Positions 1 to 7,030 of a stretch of DNA of 54,496 nucleotides are shown here, in pieces (position 1 is the stretch's first letter; the number at the start of each line of letters is the position of its first letter). Origin of the DNA: an uncultured Ignavibacteriota bacterium (GTDB taxonomy: Bacteria > Bacteroidota > Ignavibacteria > UBA10030 > UBA8401); NCBI GenBank assembly GCA_903861125.1, contig CAIOTF010000014.1, positions 1 to 54,496 on the forward strand, written 5' to 3'. The notes under the pieces are model-generated. The model was given only the letters and a program-made list of their open reading frames with translations, was not told where the DNA came from and made no database searches. Made by a program: the position numbers and the translations under genes.

Positions 1-1
1 C

Positions 2-1792
2 AATTTCACGAAAATGAAAACAACGGCATCTGGTGCAACAACTGCAACCGTTGATACGAGTTATTTGACAGCGCAGAATTATATATTCAGAGTCAGAGCA
101 ATCAGCAAGAACAATGTGAGTTCCTATTCCGATACGGTGAAACGGACATTAACATTTCCCACGCCGAGCAATATAACATTGACAGCGCAAGCTGATACAG
201 CAGTTGTTGTGAATTGGCAATATGCGGGAACGTTCCAAACCGGATTTGATATTGAACGCCAAATTGGAAGTGGATCATTCACAAAAGTTGGATCAACAAT
301 TGCATCAATGCTATCGTATAAAGATACGGTCGCACTTATTGTTGGTCAACAACATACCTACCGAGTTAGAGCGTTGAGCAAATATAATGCATCCAATTAT
401 GCAACTAGCACTGCATTAACAACAACATTCACCGCCCCGACAAATTTAGCTATCAGTTCAATCACAGAAAATGCAGTAAATCTTTCATGGGTTAATTCGA
501 ATAATTATACAAAACAGATTATGATAGAAAAAAGTAACAATGGGATAAATTATTTCATAGTTGACAGTCTATATTCAATACCTTTGACAAGCAAATCTAT
601 ATTAGGAATTTATTCTTCAGATACTATTTATTATTTCAGAGTGCGAGCAAAGAGTAGCATAAATATTAGCGTTTATTCCAATATAACATCCCAACAACTT
701 TCGGTTAATGCACCTACAAATTTAATTATTAATTCAATGACGACAACACAAGCAAGTTTAAGTTGGACTGATAATTCATCCTACGAAACGGGATTTGAAA
801 TTGAACAATCATCAAATGGTAGTAGTTTCTCGATAATAAAAACATTCAATGCAAATACTACGACGGCTACAATTATTGGATCATTCGATTTCTCAACAAC
901 ATATTCATTTCGAGTGCGGGCGAAATCTCAATATAACATGTCACAATATTCAGATATATCTATCATCAATATGGCGGCAAGGTCAGGTATGGTAATTGTT
1001 CTTGGGGGAACTTATTTAATGGGAAATAAGCAGGGTGTTGGTGTTGATGATGAATATCCACAACACGGAGTAACGCTTTCAGATTTTTATATTGGTTCCA
1101 CAGAGATTACCTGGGGAATGTGGGACACTGTTTATCAGTGGGGAAAGACCAACGGTTACACAGATTTACCACAAGGAGATAAGGGATACAATAACAGCGG
1201 AGATGCACAACAGCCTGTAACTGTGGTGAACTGGTATGATTTAATTAAGTGGTGTAATGCTCGGTCACAAAAAGAAGGGTTAACGCCAGTTTACTATGAC
1301 ACCCGTGGTTTGTCAAATATTTACAAAACAGGGATAAATGTTTTAGACAATTACCAAGTAAACTGGATTGCTAATGGTTATCGATTACCAACAGAAGCCG
1401 AATGGGAATATGCCGCTAAGGGAGGCATTAAACAACTTGTTCCACCTTTTACTTATAGTGGAGGAGATACTGAGGATAGCGTGGCTTGGTGTGGTACAAA
1501 TTCAGGTGGCAACACACACCCCGTAGGGACAAAAGCACCAAATCAACTTGGCATTTATGATATGACGGGAAATATATATGAATGGTGTTGGGATTGGTGG
1601 GGTAAATATGATGCCAGCTTGCAATTAAACCCACATGGTCCTGAAAATGTACCGGTGGGAAATGCATTTAGAGTTAGTAGAGGAGGTTGGATTAAATCTT
1701 CTTCTACTAGTTCGCGTGTTGCAATACGAAGAGTCGATATTCCTGAAAGCGGTTGGGCGGGACTTGGATTTCGTTGTGTTAGAACAAAATAA
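2..1792 (+). CDS. FN3-repeat protein with C-terminal formylglycine-generating-enzyme-like (SUMF1) domain, 5' partial
   Basis: The reading frame is open to the left edge, so the true start lies outside the window; the first in-frame ATG is at 14. Counting from that ATG, residues 1-47 are the end of one fibronectin type III repeat. Three more follow at about 48-138, 139-232 and 233-325, each with the YxFRVRA(K/I)S signature. Residues 325-592 form a sulfatase-modifying-factor/FGE fold, recognisable from GGTYLMGN, RLPTEAEWEYAAKGG, MTGNIYEWCWDWW and the terminal GLGFRCV. Such FN3-FGE proteins are usually secreted or surface-bound in Bacteroidota-like genomes. Few FGE-fold domains oxidise sulfatase cysteines, and many serve binding or other roles, so enzymatic activity is not implied. 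No T9SS tail follows the FGE domain, and no sulfatase gene is nearby. Confidence 0.85.
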   Translation, partial: NFTKMKTTASGATTATVDTSYLTAQNYIFRVRAISKNNVSSYSDTVKRTLTFPTPSNITLTAQADTAVVVNWQYAGTFQTGFDIERQIGSGSFTKVGSTIASMLSYKDTVALIVGQQHTYRVRALSKYNASNYATSTALTTTFTAPTNLAISSITENAVNLSWVNSNNYTKQIMIEKSNNGINYFIVDSLYSIPLTSKSILGIYSSDTIYYFRVRAKSSINISVYSNITSQQLSVNAPTNLIINSMTTTQASLSWTDNSSYETGFEIEQSSNGSSFSIIKTFNANTTTATIIGSFDFSTTYSFRVRAKSQYNMSQYSDISIINMAARSGMVIVLGGTYLMGNKQGVGVDDEYPQHGVTLSDFYIGSTEITWGMWDTVYQWGKTNGYTDLPQGDKGYNNSGDAQQPVTVVNWYDLIKWCNARSQKEGLTPVYYDTRGLSNIYKTGINVLDNYQVNWIANGYRLPTEAEWEYAAKGGIKQLVPPFTYSGGDTEDSVAWCGTNSGGNTHPVGTKAPNQLGIYDMTGNIYEWCWDWWGKYDASLQLNPHGPENVPVGNAFRVSRGGWIKSSSTSSRVAIRRVDIPESGWAGLGFRCVRTK

Positions 1793-1825
1793 AATTTAAA
1801 AATTTCAACATATCAAAGGTAATAT

Positions 1826-2260
1826 ATGCCACGTATATTCACAATCAATGAACTCGATTCTATGTTTCAAATGGTGGGATTCACAAGACAATCTTTACAA
1901 GCAGTACTTTTAGAAATGGGCCCGCCGGTTCATCTTGATAGTCCAGAATCTATTCATAAATGGAATCAAAAAGTCACTACGGAAGGAATATCGACAACAG
2001 GGTATTGCCACCGTGTGACGGAAGCCGTCTACCGCATGGGTGTTGTTCCAGCAGGTTACAAAGTTCATCGAAAGGAAGACAATGAAGGATCGCATTGGTT
2101 CTTTAAAAATGACAATGGAGAAATAATAGATTTAACGGCAGATCAATTTGATAATGGTTATGATTATGATAATTCCGAACCAAATCATTTTTTTCGCAAA
2201 ACCACTATAGCACGCAAGATTGCTCAAGGTCTCGGTTATGGAAATTATATGAATTGGTGA
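1826..2260 (+). CDS. Hypothetical protein with possible Cys-His-Asp catalytic triad (YunG-like)
   Basis: This 144-residue protein starts 33 bases after the preceding gene, with a weak AAAGG about 8 bases before the ATG. The spacing of Cys61 (GYCHRVTEA), His90 (GSHWFF) and Asp102 (IIDLTADQF) resembles the Cys-His-Asp order of papain-like or NlpC/P60-like folds. It also resembles small phage and plasmid proteins of the YunG type, where a cysteine in a helix start is followed by a GxHWF strand and a DLTxDQF strand. That resemblance is by eye only. There is no signal peptide or membrane segment, so it should be cytoplasmic. It sits in an AT-rich accessory stretch, which fits a mobile or defensive role, but no function can be assigned. 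Confidence 0.6.
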   Translation: MPRIFTINELDSMFQMVGFTRQSLQAVLLEMGPPVHLDSPESIHKWNQKVTTEGISTTGYCHRVTEAVYRMGVVPAGYKVHRKEDNEGSHWFFKNDNGEIIDLTADQFDNGYDYDNSEPNHFFRKTTIARKIAQGLGYGNYMNW

Positions 2261-2292
2261 ACTGATATAAATTGCGAATTAAATTAGGAAAA

Positions 2293-3003
2293 ATGGATAC
2301 GACTAATCTGGAGAATATTTATGCCTCTATTCAAGGATGCCATGTTTGTAAATTAATGGATAAAGAAAAAGCATTGCGTCGTATTGATGCAATCGATCTA
2401 CGAACTGATGTAATGATGATATCCCAATCTCTTGCCGAAGGGCAACTTCGAAAAACTGGTATAAACTTTTTTGGTTTAGATGGCAAGGCAGGTAAATCCG
2501 GATTAATATTGGAACGGCTCTTAAATAAATTCAACAGAACAATTTATCCATCACATAAAATTCAGATTTCTCAAAACATCGAGATCCCTGCTTGCCAAGA
2601 TGGAATGATTCCAATATATAATACTGAAATAGTGCAATGTTTTCCTGGTAAGGCAACAAAAGCTAAAGGAGATAGAGAACCGAAGGTAGAGGAAGTAATT
2701 GCCTGTCATTCTCGCGGGTTCTTGATGGCTGAACTTGAAATTATTAAGCCAAAACTAGTAATACTGCATGGTGAAGTTAGCCGAAAAAATTTCTATAAAT
2801 ACTATTTAGATATTGAATGTCCTTTGAATATGACCAGTCATATTTTCGAGATTATCCGATCCCAAAATTTACCATCAATTCGCATTGGAACATTAGAAAC
2901 ACAAATCCTTCCAATGATGCATGCCGCTTCGCGTGGAAAACCAATTTGGGATTTTATCAATAACGAAACGGTAATTTCTCTCGTAAAGAATTCTCTTACA
3001 TAA
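2293..3003 (+). CDS. Uracil-DNA glycosylase superfamily-like Fe-S protein
   Basis: The 236-residue protein has the cysteine layout of family 4/5 uracil-DNA glycosylases: Cys16 and Cys19 (GCHVCKL), Cys116 (VQCFPGK) and Cys138 (IACHSRG), which would hold a 4Fe-4S cluster. The segment REPKVEEV before Cys138 and the strand KPKLVILHGEVSRK after it match the conserved REPxxxE and PklIlxLG motifs. MMHAASRGKPIWDF fits the position of the C-terminal HPS motif. The usual first motif (GExPG near the N-terminus) is not intact, SQSLAEGQ being in its place, so repair activity is uncertain. An in-frame TTG at 2272 is an alternative start; I prefer the ATG at 2293. The gene lies 32 bases after its neighbour and may share its transcript. 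Confidence 0.65.
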   Translation: MDTTNLENIYASIQGCHVCKLMDKEKALRRIDAIDLRTDVMMISQSLAEGQLRKTGINFFGLDGKAGKSGLILERLLNKFNRTIYPSHKIQISQNIEIPACQDGMIPIYNTEIVQCFPGKATKAKGDREPKVEEVIACHSRGFLMAELEIIKPKLVILHGEVSRKNFYKYYLDIECPLNMTSHIFEIIRSQNLPSIRIGTLETQILPMMHAASRGKPIWDFINNETVISLVKNSLT

Positions 3004-3014
3004 GTTGTAAGAGA
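2992..3014 (+). other. Hairpin at the end of the glycosylase-like gene
   Basis: TCTCTTACA and TGTAAGAGA form a perfect 9-bp stem around a 5-base loop that contains the stop codon. No T-run follows, so it is not a classical terminator. It may stabilise the 3' end of the transcript. The 222 bases to the next gene hold nothing else I recognise. Confidence 0.4.
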
Positions 3015-3225
3015 CTGAATGGTTTACACGCGCACAAATTGTTCCAACTGTTTTTTGTTTCGTATGCGGGAAAATGTAGAAGCGGGTATACTATTATTGA
3101 CTAATTTTGTGTAAGGTAATTTAACTAATCTAAAACCAACGATTTGCTATTTCCTTTTTTGAAACACTAAGATCAACTTAATATCTGGCAAAAATGAGAT
3201 TGATGTTTTATTTTCTGTTTTAATT

Positions 3226-3873
3226 ATGGAATCCGATATAATTACGCCACAAGAAGTACGTGACAAACATATTTCCTTATATGATTTACCGAAAGAGCTT
3301 CTCAATGATATTGAAGTTGTTTTGGCATCCATTGAAGAATATCAGGAATGGGGGAATGATGTAGAACAAGAAAAGGTGTTAAAATATATATTTTCATATT
3401 CCGGCCTTAAAAATGACAAAAATTTTATTCTTGACCTTATTGATAGATTTCATTGGATAACGATCGCATATATACCGGAATCTTTACAGGATGACGAAGA
3501 AATTGTTCAAAGGAGTACAGCATTCGAACCATTGGCACTTCAATACGCTTCACCTCGTTTAAAAGATTCAAAAGAAATTGTTTTACCTCTAGTTCAGAAA
3601 GAACCAAGCAAGATATTTGAATTTATATCTAAAAGGCTCCAAACTGATATGGAAATTTTATTCTTTGTGGAAAGAGAGCAACGGGGAATTAATTATACTT
3701 CACCAATTACTGGTGAAATAATAAAAATAATGTTTGAAATTAATTCCGGTAAAGAAGTAGGCAGTGTATTATCAAAATTAAGAGAAGAAATAATTGAAGG
3801 AAGAATTCAATCCGATTATGATTCCGCTGTTAAATATCTAAATATCTTAAAAAAGAATCGAGAACTACTCTAA
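3226..3873 (+). CDS. DUF4116-like repeat protein
   Basis: The 215-residue protein contains the phrase LALQYASPRLKDSKEIVLPLVQKE at about residues 104-127, which resembles the DUF4116 repeat known from proteins of large intracellular-lifestyle or giant-virus-like genomes (pattern LxYASxxLKxDxEIVLxAVKQ). A weaker copy precedes it around residues 83-96 (ESLQDDEEIVQR) and another follows around 133-148 (SKRLQTDMEILFFVE). It is predicted to be a helical solenoid and therefore probably a protein-binding scaffold. There is no signal peptide. No SD sequence precedes the ATG. It stands alone between a 222-base gap and a YD-repeat-like gene 44 bases downstream. Confidence 0.6.
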   Translation: MESDIITPQEVRDKHISLYDLPKELLNDIEVVLASIEEYQEWGNDVEQEKVLKYIFSYSGLKNDKNFILDLIDRFHWITIAYIPESLQDDEEIVQRSTAFEPLALQYASPRLKDSKEIVLPLVQKEPSKIFEFISKRLQTDMEILFFVEREQRGINYTSPITGEIIKIMFEINSGKEVGSVLSKLREEIIEGRIQSDYDSAVKYLNILKKNRELL

Positions 3874-3917
3874 TTGAAATTGGATTGACCATTCATTTTT
3901 ATACAAAACAAAATATT

Positions 3918-4604
3918 ATGGGAATACCCAAAAACGATTGGACGAAATATAAATTAATAGGTTGTGTTAGATCTGTCAGGGAAAAAAATGATTATACGAC
4001 AATAGCTCGGCGGATTGACCATCTTCTAATGTTTAATGAGCATGGTAATCAGATCAGCAAACATCTGTATAACAATGAAGGTAATATTGATTTCATTTGC
4101 GAATATAAATACGATGAAAATGGGAATAGGGTATTTAAATATATAAGAGATAGGGATGGTAATATTACCGAAACTATCAAGTATTTATATGATGAAAACA
4201 ATCAAGAAATTGAAAGACATCAACCAGGTCAAATATGGGAAAAAATTGTATCAAAATATGATGCTAAAGGAAATATGTGTGAAAGAATATATTACGATAT
4301 TTCTCAAGAAGTAGTTTTGCGATTTACGGATATCTATGATTTAAATAAAGTTGTCAATACAGTATATAATGGTGATGGGACAGTAAACTCAAAATCAACT
4401 CAAGTTATTACATATGATGAAAAAGGGAATGAGCTTACCAAAGAGGAATATGATGAAAACAATGAAAAATATCAGACTATATGGAATATCTATGATTTCG
4501 ATACTACAGGTAACTGGATCAAAAAAACTGAATTAAGCGAATATGTAAAAGGAATATCTAAGTCGAGAATACATATCACGGTTCGTGAAATACGATATTT
4601 CTGA
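3918..4604 (+). CDS. YD-repeat-like (RHS-type) short repeat protein
   Basis: About six copies of a YDxxGNxxxxxxYD pattern can be seen, for example YDENGNRVFKYIRD, YDENNQEIERH, YDAKGNMCERIYYD and YDEKGNELTKEEYD. These resemble YD repeats of RHS proteins, here only about 190 residues long, with no RHS core motif, signal peptide or toxin tail. Comparable small free-standing YD proteins exist in Bacteroidota. The ATG at 3918 (MGIPKNDW) is a plausible start; an in-frame TTG at 3885 would add 11 residues. Neither has an SD sequence. It could be a remnant of a longer RHS gene or a solitary carbohydrate-binding-like repeat protein. Confidence 0.55.
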   Translation: MGIPKNDWTKYKLIGCVRSVREKNDYTTIARRIDHLLMFNEHGNQISKHLYNNEGNIDFICEYKYDENGNRVFKYIRDRDGNITETIKYLYDENNQEIERHQPGQIWEKIVSKYDAKGNMCERIYYDISQEVVLRFTDIYDLNKVVNTVYNGDGTVNSKSTQVITYDEKGNELTKEEYDENNEKYQTIWNIYDFDTTGNWIKKTELSEYVKGISKSRIHITVREIRYF

Positions 4605-4650
4605 ATAATCTATAAATAATGAATTAGAACATTGTTTTGTAAAAAGCAGA

Positions 4651-6135
4651 ATGCCAAAATCATCACCATTCATCTCCAAATCCAAATACCTCACCGGCCT
4701 CCAATGCCACAAACTCCTGTGGTATAACTACAATGCAAAAGACGAAATCCCTGAAGTCAACGCAGGTCAACAAGCAATCTTCGATCAAGGCCATATCGTC
4801 GGTGAATTCGCAAAGCAACTCTTTCCCGGCGGTATCGAAGTTGCAAAAGGTATCATAGCGTTTGATAAAGTAATCGAACAATCGCAAAAACTAATTTCGG
4901 AACGTAAACCTCTCTTTGAAGCTGCATTCAAATACGAGTACGCCTATGCCCGTGTTGATATTCTCAATCCAGTCGGCAAAACAAAATGGGATATCATCGA
5001 GGTAAAAAGTTCAACTCAGGTAAAGGATATAAATCTTCACGATCTTGCACTGCAATGGTATACATATTCGGGAGCCGGGTTATCGCTCAACAAATGTTAT
5101 CTAATGCATATCAACAACCAATATGTGCGAAAAGGGGAGATCGATCCGAAAAAATTATTCATTCAAGAGGATGTGACTGCTCAAGTGTTAGAATATTTAT
5201 CTCAAGTAGAAGATAAACTTGAGGAAATGGTTAGTGTTATAGCAAAGAGAAGTTATCCCAGAATACCAATTGGACCGCATTGCAGTGATCCTTATGATTG
5301 TCCACTTACTGATATGTGCTGGGATTTCCTGCCGAAGCATAATCCATTTACATTATACCGATTCAAATCAGAAACGGCATTTTCACTCGTCAAAAAAGGT
5401 GTTACTGATGTCCTTTCATTTGGAGATGAAATTAGCCTTAATGAAAAGCAGCAGATACAGATCAACAGTATCCGTTCTAAAAAACCGCATATTGATAAAA
5501 ATGGAATTAAGTCATTCCTCAATGAATTGATCTATCCTTTATATTATCTCGATTTTGAAACGATCGGACCTGCACTCCCGTTGTTCGATGACTCCCGGCC
5601 ATACGAGCAGATTCCATTTCAATTCTCACTGCATATTCAGCAAACTCCGGATGCAAAACCAGAGCATATCAGCTTTCTTGCCGAGGGGATGGATGATCCT
5701 AGACCCGAGTTATTGCGATTACTGAAGAAGAATTTGGGAACGAAGGGATCTATTGTAACCTACAACGCATCGTTTGAAAAGGATAAGTTGAATAAAGCGA
5801 CCGAAGTATTCACAGAGTATAAAAAGTGGAATAAGGGTATCCAGGAGCGAATTGTGGACCTTCTCGACCCATTTAGAGCGTTCTACTATTATCATCCTTC
5901 TCAGATGGGGAGCGCGTCGATTAAAGCGGTCCTGCCGGCAATTACGGGCAAAGGATACGAAGGGATGGAGATCGCCGATGGCGGAACCGCCAGTAACGAA
6001 TATCTTCGAGTGACATTTGGTGAGAATGTGACTGAGGCCGAGCGGAAAAATGTGAGGAAGCAGCTTGAGGATTATTGTGAATTAGATACGATTGCCATGG
6101 CGAGGATAGTGTGGAAGTTGGGGAAGATGGCGTAG
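4651..6135 (+). CDS. DUF2779 protein: Cas4-like Fe-S PD-(D/E)XK nuclease fused to DEDD-type exonuclease-like domain
   Basis: The 494-residue protein has two visible nuclease-like halves. The N-terminal half has the PD-(D/E)XK signature, with an Asp in ARVDIL near residue 98 and ExK in IEVKSS at 117-119. It also has a Cas4-like cysteine set: Cys19 (GLQCHK) with Cys211, Cys217 and Cys223 in HCSDPYDCPLTDMCW, expected to bind a 4Fe-4S cluster. The C-terminal half has YYLDFET at about 298-304 and CELDTIAM near 476, the first and last acidic motifs of RNase-H-like DEDD exonucleases. This is the known DUF2779 architecture. No cas genes or CRISPR array accompany it, so I do not link it to CRISPR adaptation. 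Its base composition is closer to the core genes than its AT-rich neighbours. Confidence 0.8.
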   Translation: MPKSSPFISKSKYLTGLQCHKLLWYNYNAKDEIPEVNAGQQAIFDQGHIVGEFAKQLFPGGIEVAKGIIAFDKVIEQSQKLISERKPLFEAAFKYEYAYARVDILNPVGKTKWDIIEVKSSTQVKDINLHDLALQWYTYSGAGLSLNKCYLMHINNQYVRKGEIDPKKLFIQEDVTAQVLEYLSQVEDKLEEMVSVIAKRSYPRIPIGPHCSDPYDCPLTDMCWDFLPKHNPFTLYRFKSETAFSLVKKGVTDVLSFGDEISLNEKQQIQINSIRSKKPHIDKNGIKSFLNELIYPLYYLDFETIGPALPLFDDSRPYEQIPFQFSLHIQQTPDAKPEHISFLAEGMDDPRPELLRLLKKNLGTKGSIVTYNASFEKDKLNKATEVFTEYKKWNKGIQERIVDLLDPFRAFYYYHPSQMGSASIKAVLPAITGKGYEGMEIADGGTASNEYLRVTFGENVTEAERKNVRKQLEDYCELDTIAMARIVWKLGKMA

Positions 6136-6299
6136 GAATCAATCCCGTTTCGTTCGTCTGAAGCCGATCCGATGCAGTTTGTTATTTTGAAATGATGAAA
6201 TAAGAACGTATATAAGTGAAAGAAAACTAAAATATGAAGTATGTTTTCGAAATAATAGTTCAAAAATCATTGTTAACAAATATCCATAGGAGAAACATC

Positions 6300-6386
6300 A
6301 TGTCACCAGCTGTTATTATTCGTGTCGCTATTGAAATAGGTAAAAAAATTATGGAAGTAATAAACAGAAATTGGGGAAATAAATAG
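6300..6386 (+). CDS. 28-residue cationic amphipathic peptide
   Basis: A strong ribosome site (TAGGAGAAAC, 7 bases of spacing) precedes an ATG and a 28-codon frame ending at TAG. The peptide runs from MSPAVIIRVAIEIGKK to NRNWGNK: hydrophobic residues alternate with Arg/Lys, giving an amphipathic helix with net positive charge and a Trp near the C-terminus. There is no leader or cleavage motif. Size and composition resemble leaderless bacteriocins or type I toxin peptides, but I recognise no family. The clear SD sequence is the main evidence that it is translated. A second SD-led small gene lies 214 bases downstream. Confidence 0.45.
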   Translation: MSPAVIIRVAIEIGKKIMEVINRNWGNK

Positions 6387-6600
6387 TATGCTAAATATGA
6401 ATCAAAAAGCGTTTGGTAATTCGATATAAAACTACAAGCCAAATAAGTCCTTATATCACAAATCCAGGGGCTATGAATGCATAAATTAATATGCTGCAAA
6501 GAAATTTTACATTAGAAAATATATCTCGTCGGGTTCTCATATTGGCAGTGGTAACTTGACTAAAAATAAATATTCTGCCAATTACATTATAGGAGTAATT

Positions 6601-6855
6601 ATGAGTAATAATAAAGAAAAAAATGCGATAAAAGCAGGAGCTGCAGGGGCAGTAGTTGGTGGAGCAGGTGCTATTGGTGCAGTCGCTGCTGCTGGCGCAG
6701 TTGCTGGATTAGGTGGCGCCGGTATAACAAGTGGATTAGCTGCAATTGGCGTAATTCTTGGAGGAGGAATGGTCGCGGGATTAGCAACTGTTGCAGCGGC
6801 ACCAGTAGCGTTAGGTGTTGCAGCATACTATGGCTACAAAAAATTCAAAAAATAG
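6601..6855 (+). CDS. 84-residue glycine-zipper membrane protein
   Basis: An SD sequence (TAGGAG, 5 bases of spacing) precedes the ATG. After a short charged start (MSNNKEKNAIKAG), residues 13-76 consist almost entirely of Gly, Ala, Val, Ile and Leu with GxxxG spacing (GAAGAVVGGAGAIG, GLGGAGITSGLAAIG, ILGGGMVAG). A basic tail YGYKKFKK ends the protein. This predicts two or three tightly packed membrane helices. Similar glycine-zipper proteins act as holins, pore formers or bacteriocin-like toxins. The GITSGLAAIG-GGGMVAG phrase also recalls the IFI6/ISG12 fold, a loose resemblance only. It is followed by its own terminator at 6893, so it may form a unit with the peptide gene at 6300. Confidence 0.65.
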   Translation: MSNNKEKNAIKAGAAGAVVGGAGAIGAVAAAGAVAGLGGAGITSGLAAIGVILGGGMVAGLATVAAAPVALGVAAYYGYKKFKK

Positions 6856-6892
6856 CTTTTGTATAAGAGATTGGGAAAACCTGTGAATATAC

Positions 6893-6933
6893 ACCTCTGG
6901 AACGTTCATTCGTGAAAGAGGTTTATTGTTTTA
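6893..6933 (+). terminator. Terminator-like hairpin after the glycine-zipper gene
   Basis: ACCTCT (6893-6898) pairs with AGAGGT (6917-6922). The interior can fold further as TTCA-TTCG-TGAA, a UUCG tetraloop stem. TTATTGTTTT follows. The 100 bases from here to the next gene are AT-rich and show nothing else. Confidence 0.5.
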
Positions 6934-7030
6934 AATATTATCCGTAATTAGACACAAAAAGGAATGCACAACTTATCCCTTGTATTATTAATATTTGCAA
7001 AACAGTTTTACTTAATGATTAATATATATT

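Noticed and set aside
3004-3225. A missed gene or RNA in the gap after the glycosylase-like gene
   Set aside because: No frame of useful length with a start signal and no convincing fold beyond the 2992 hairpin was found.
4651-6135. A CRISPR adaptation gene (Cas4)
   Set aside because: The cysteine set resembles Cas4, but the protein has the DUF2779 layout and there are no other cas genes or repeat arrays in the window.
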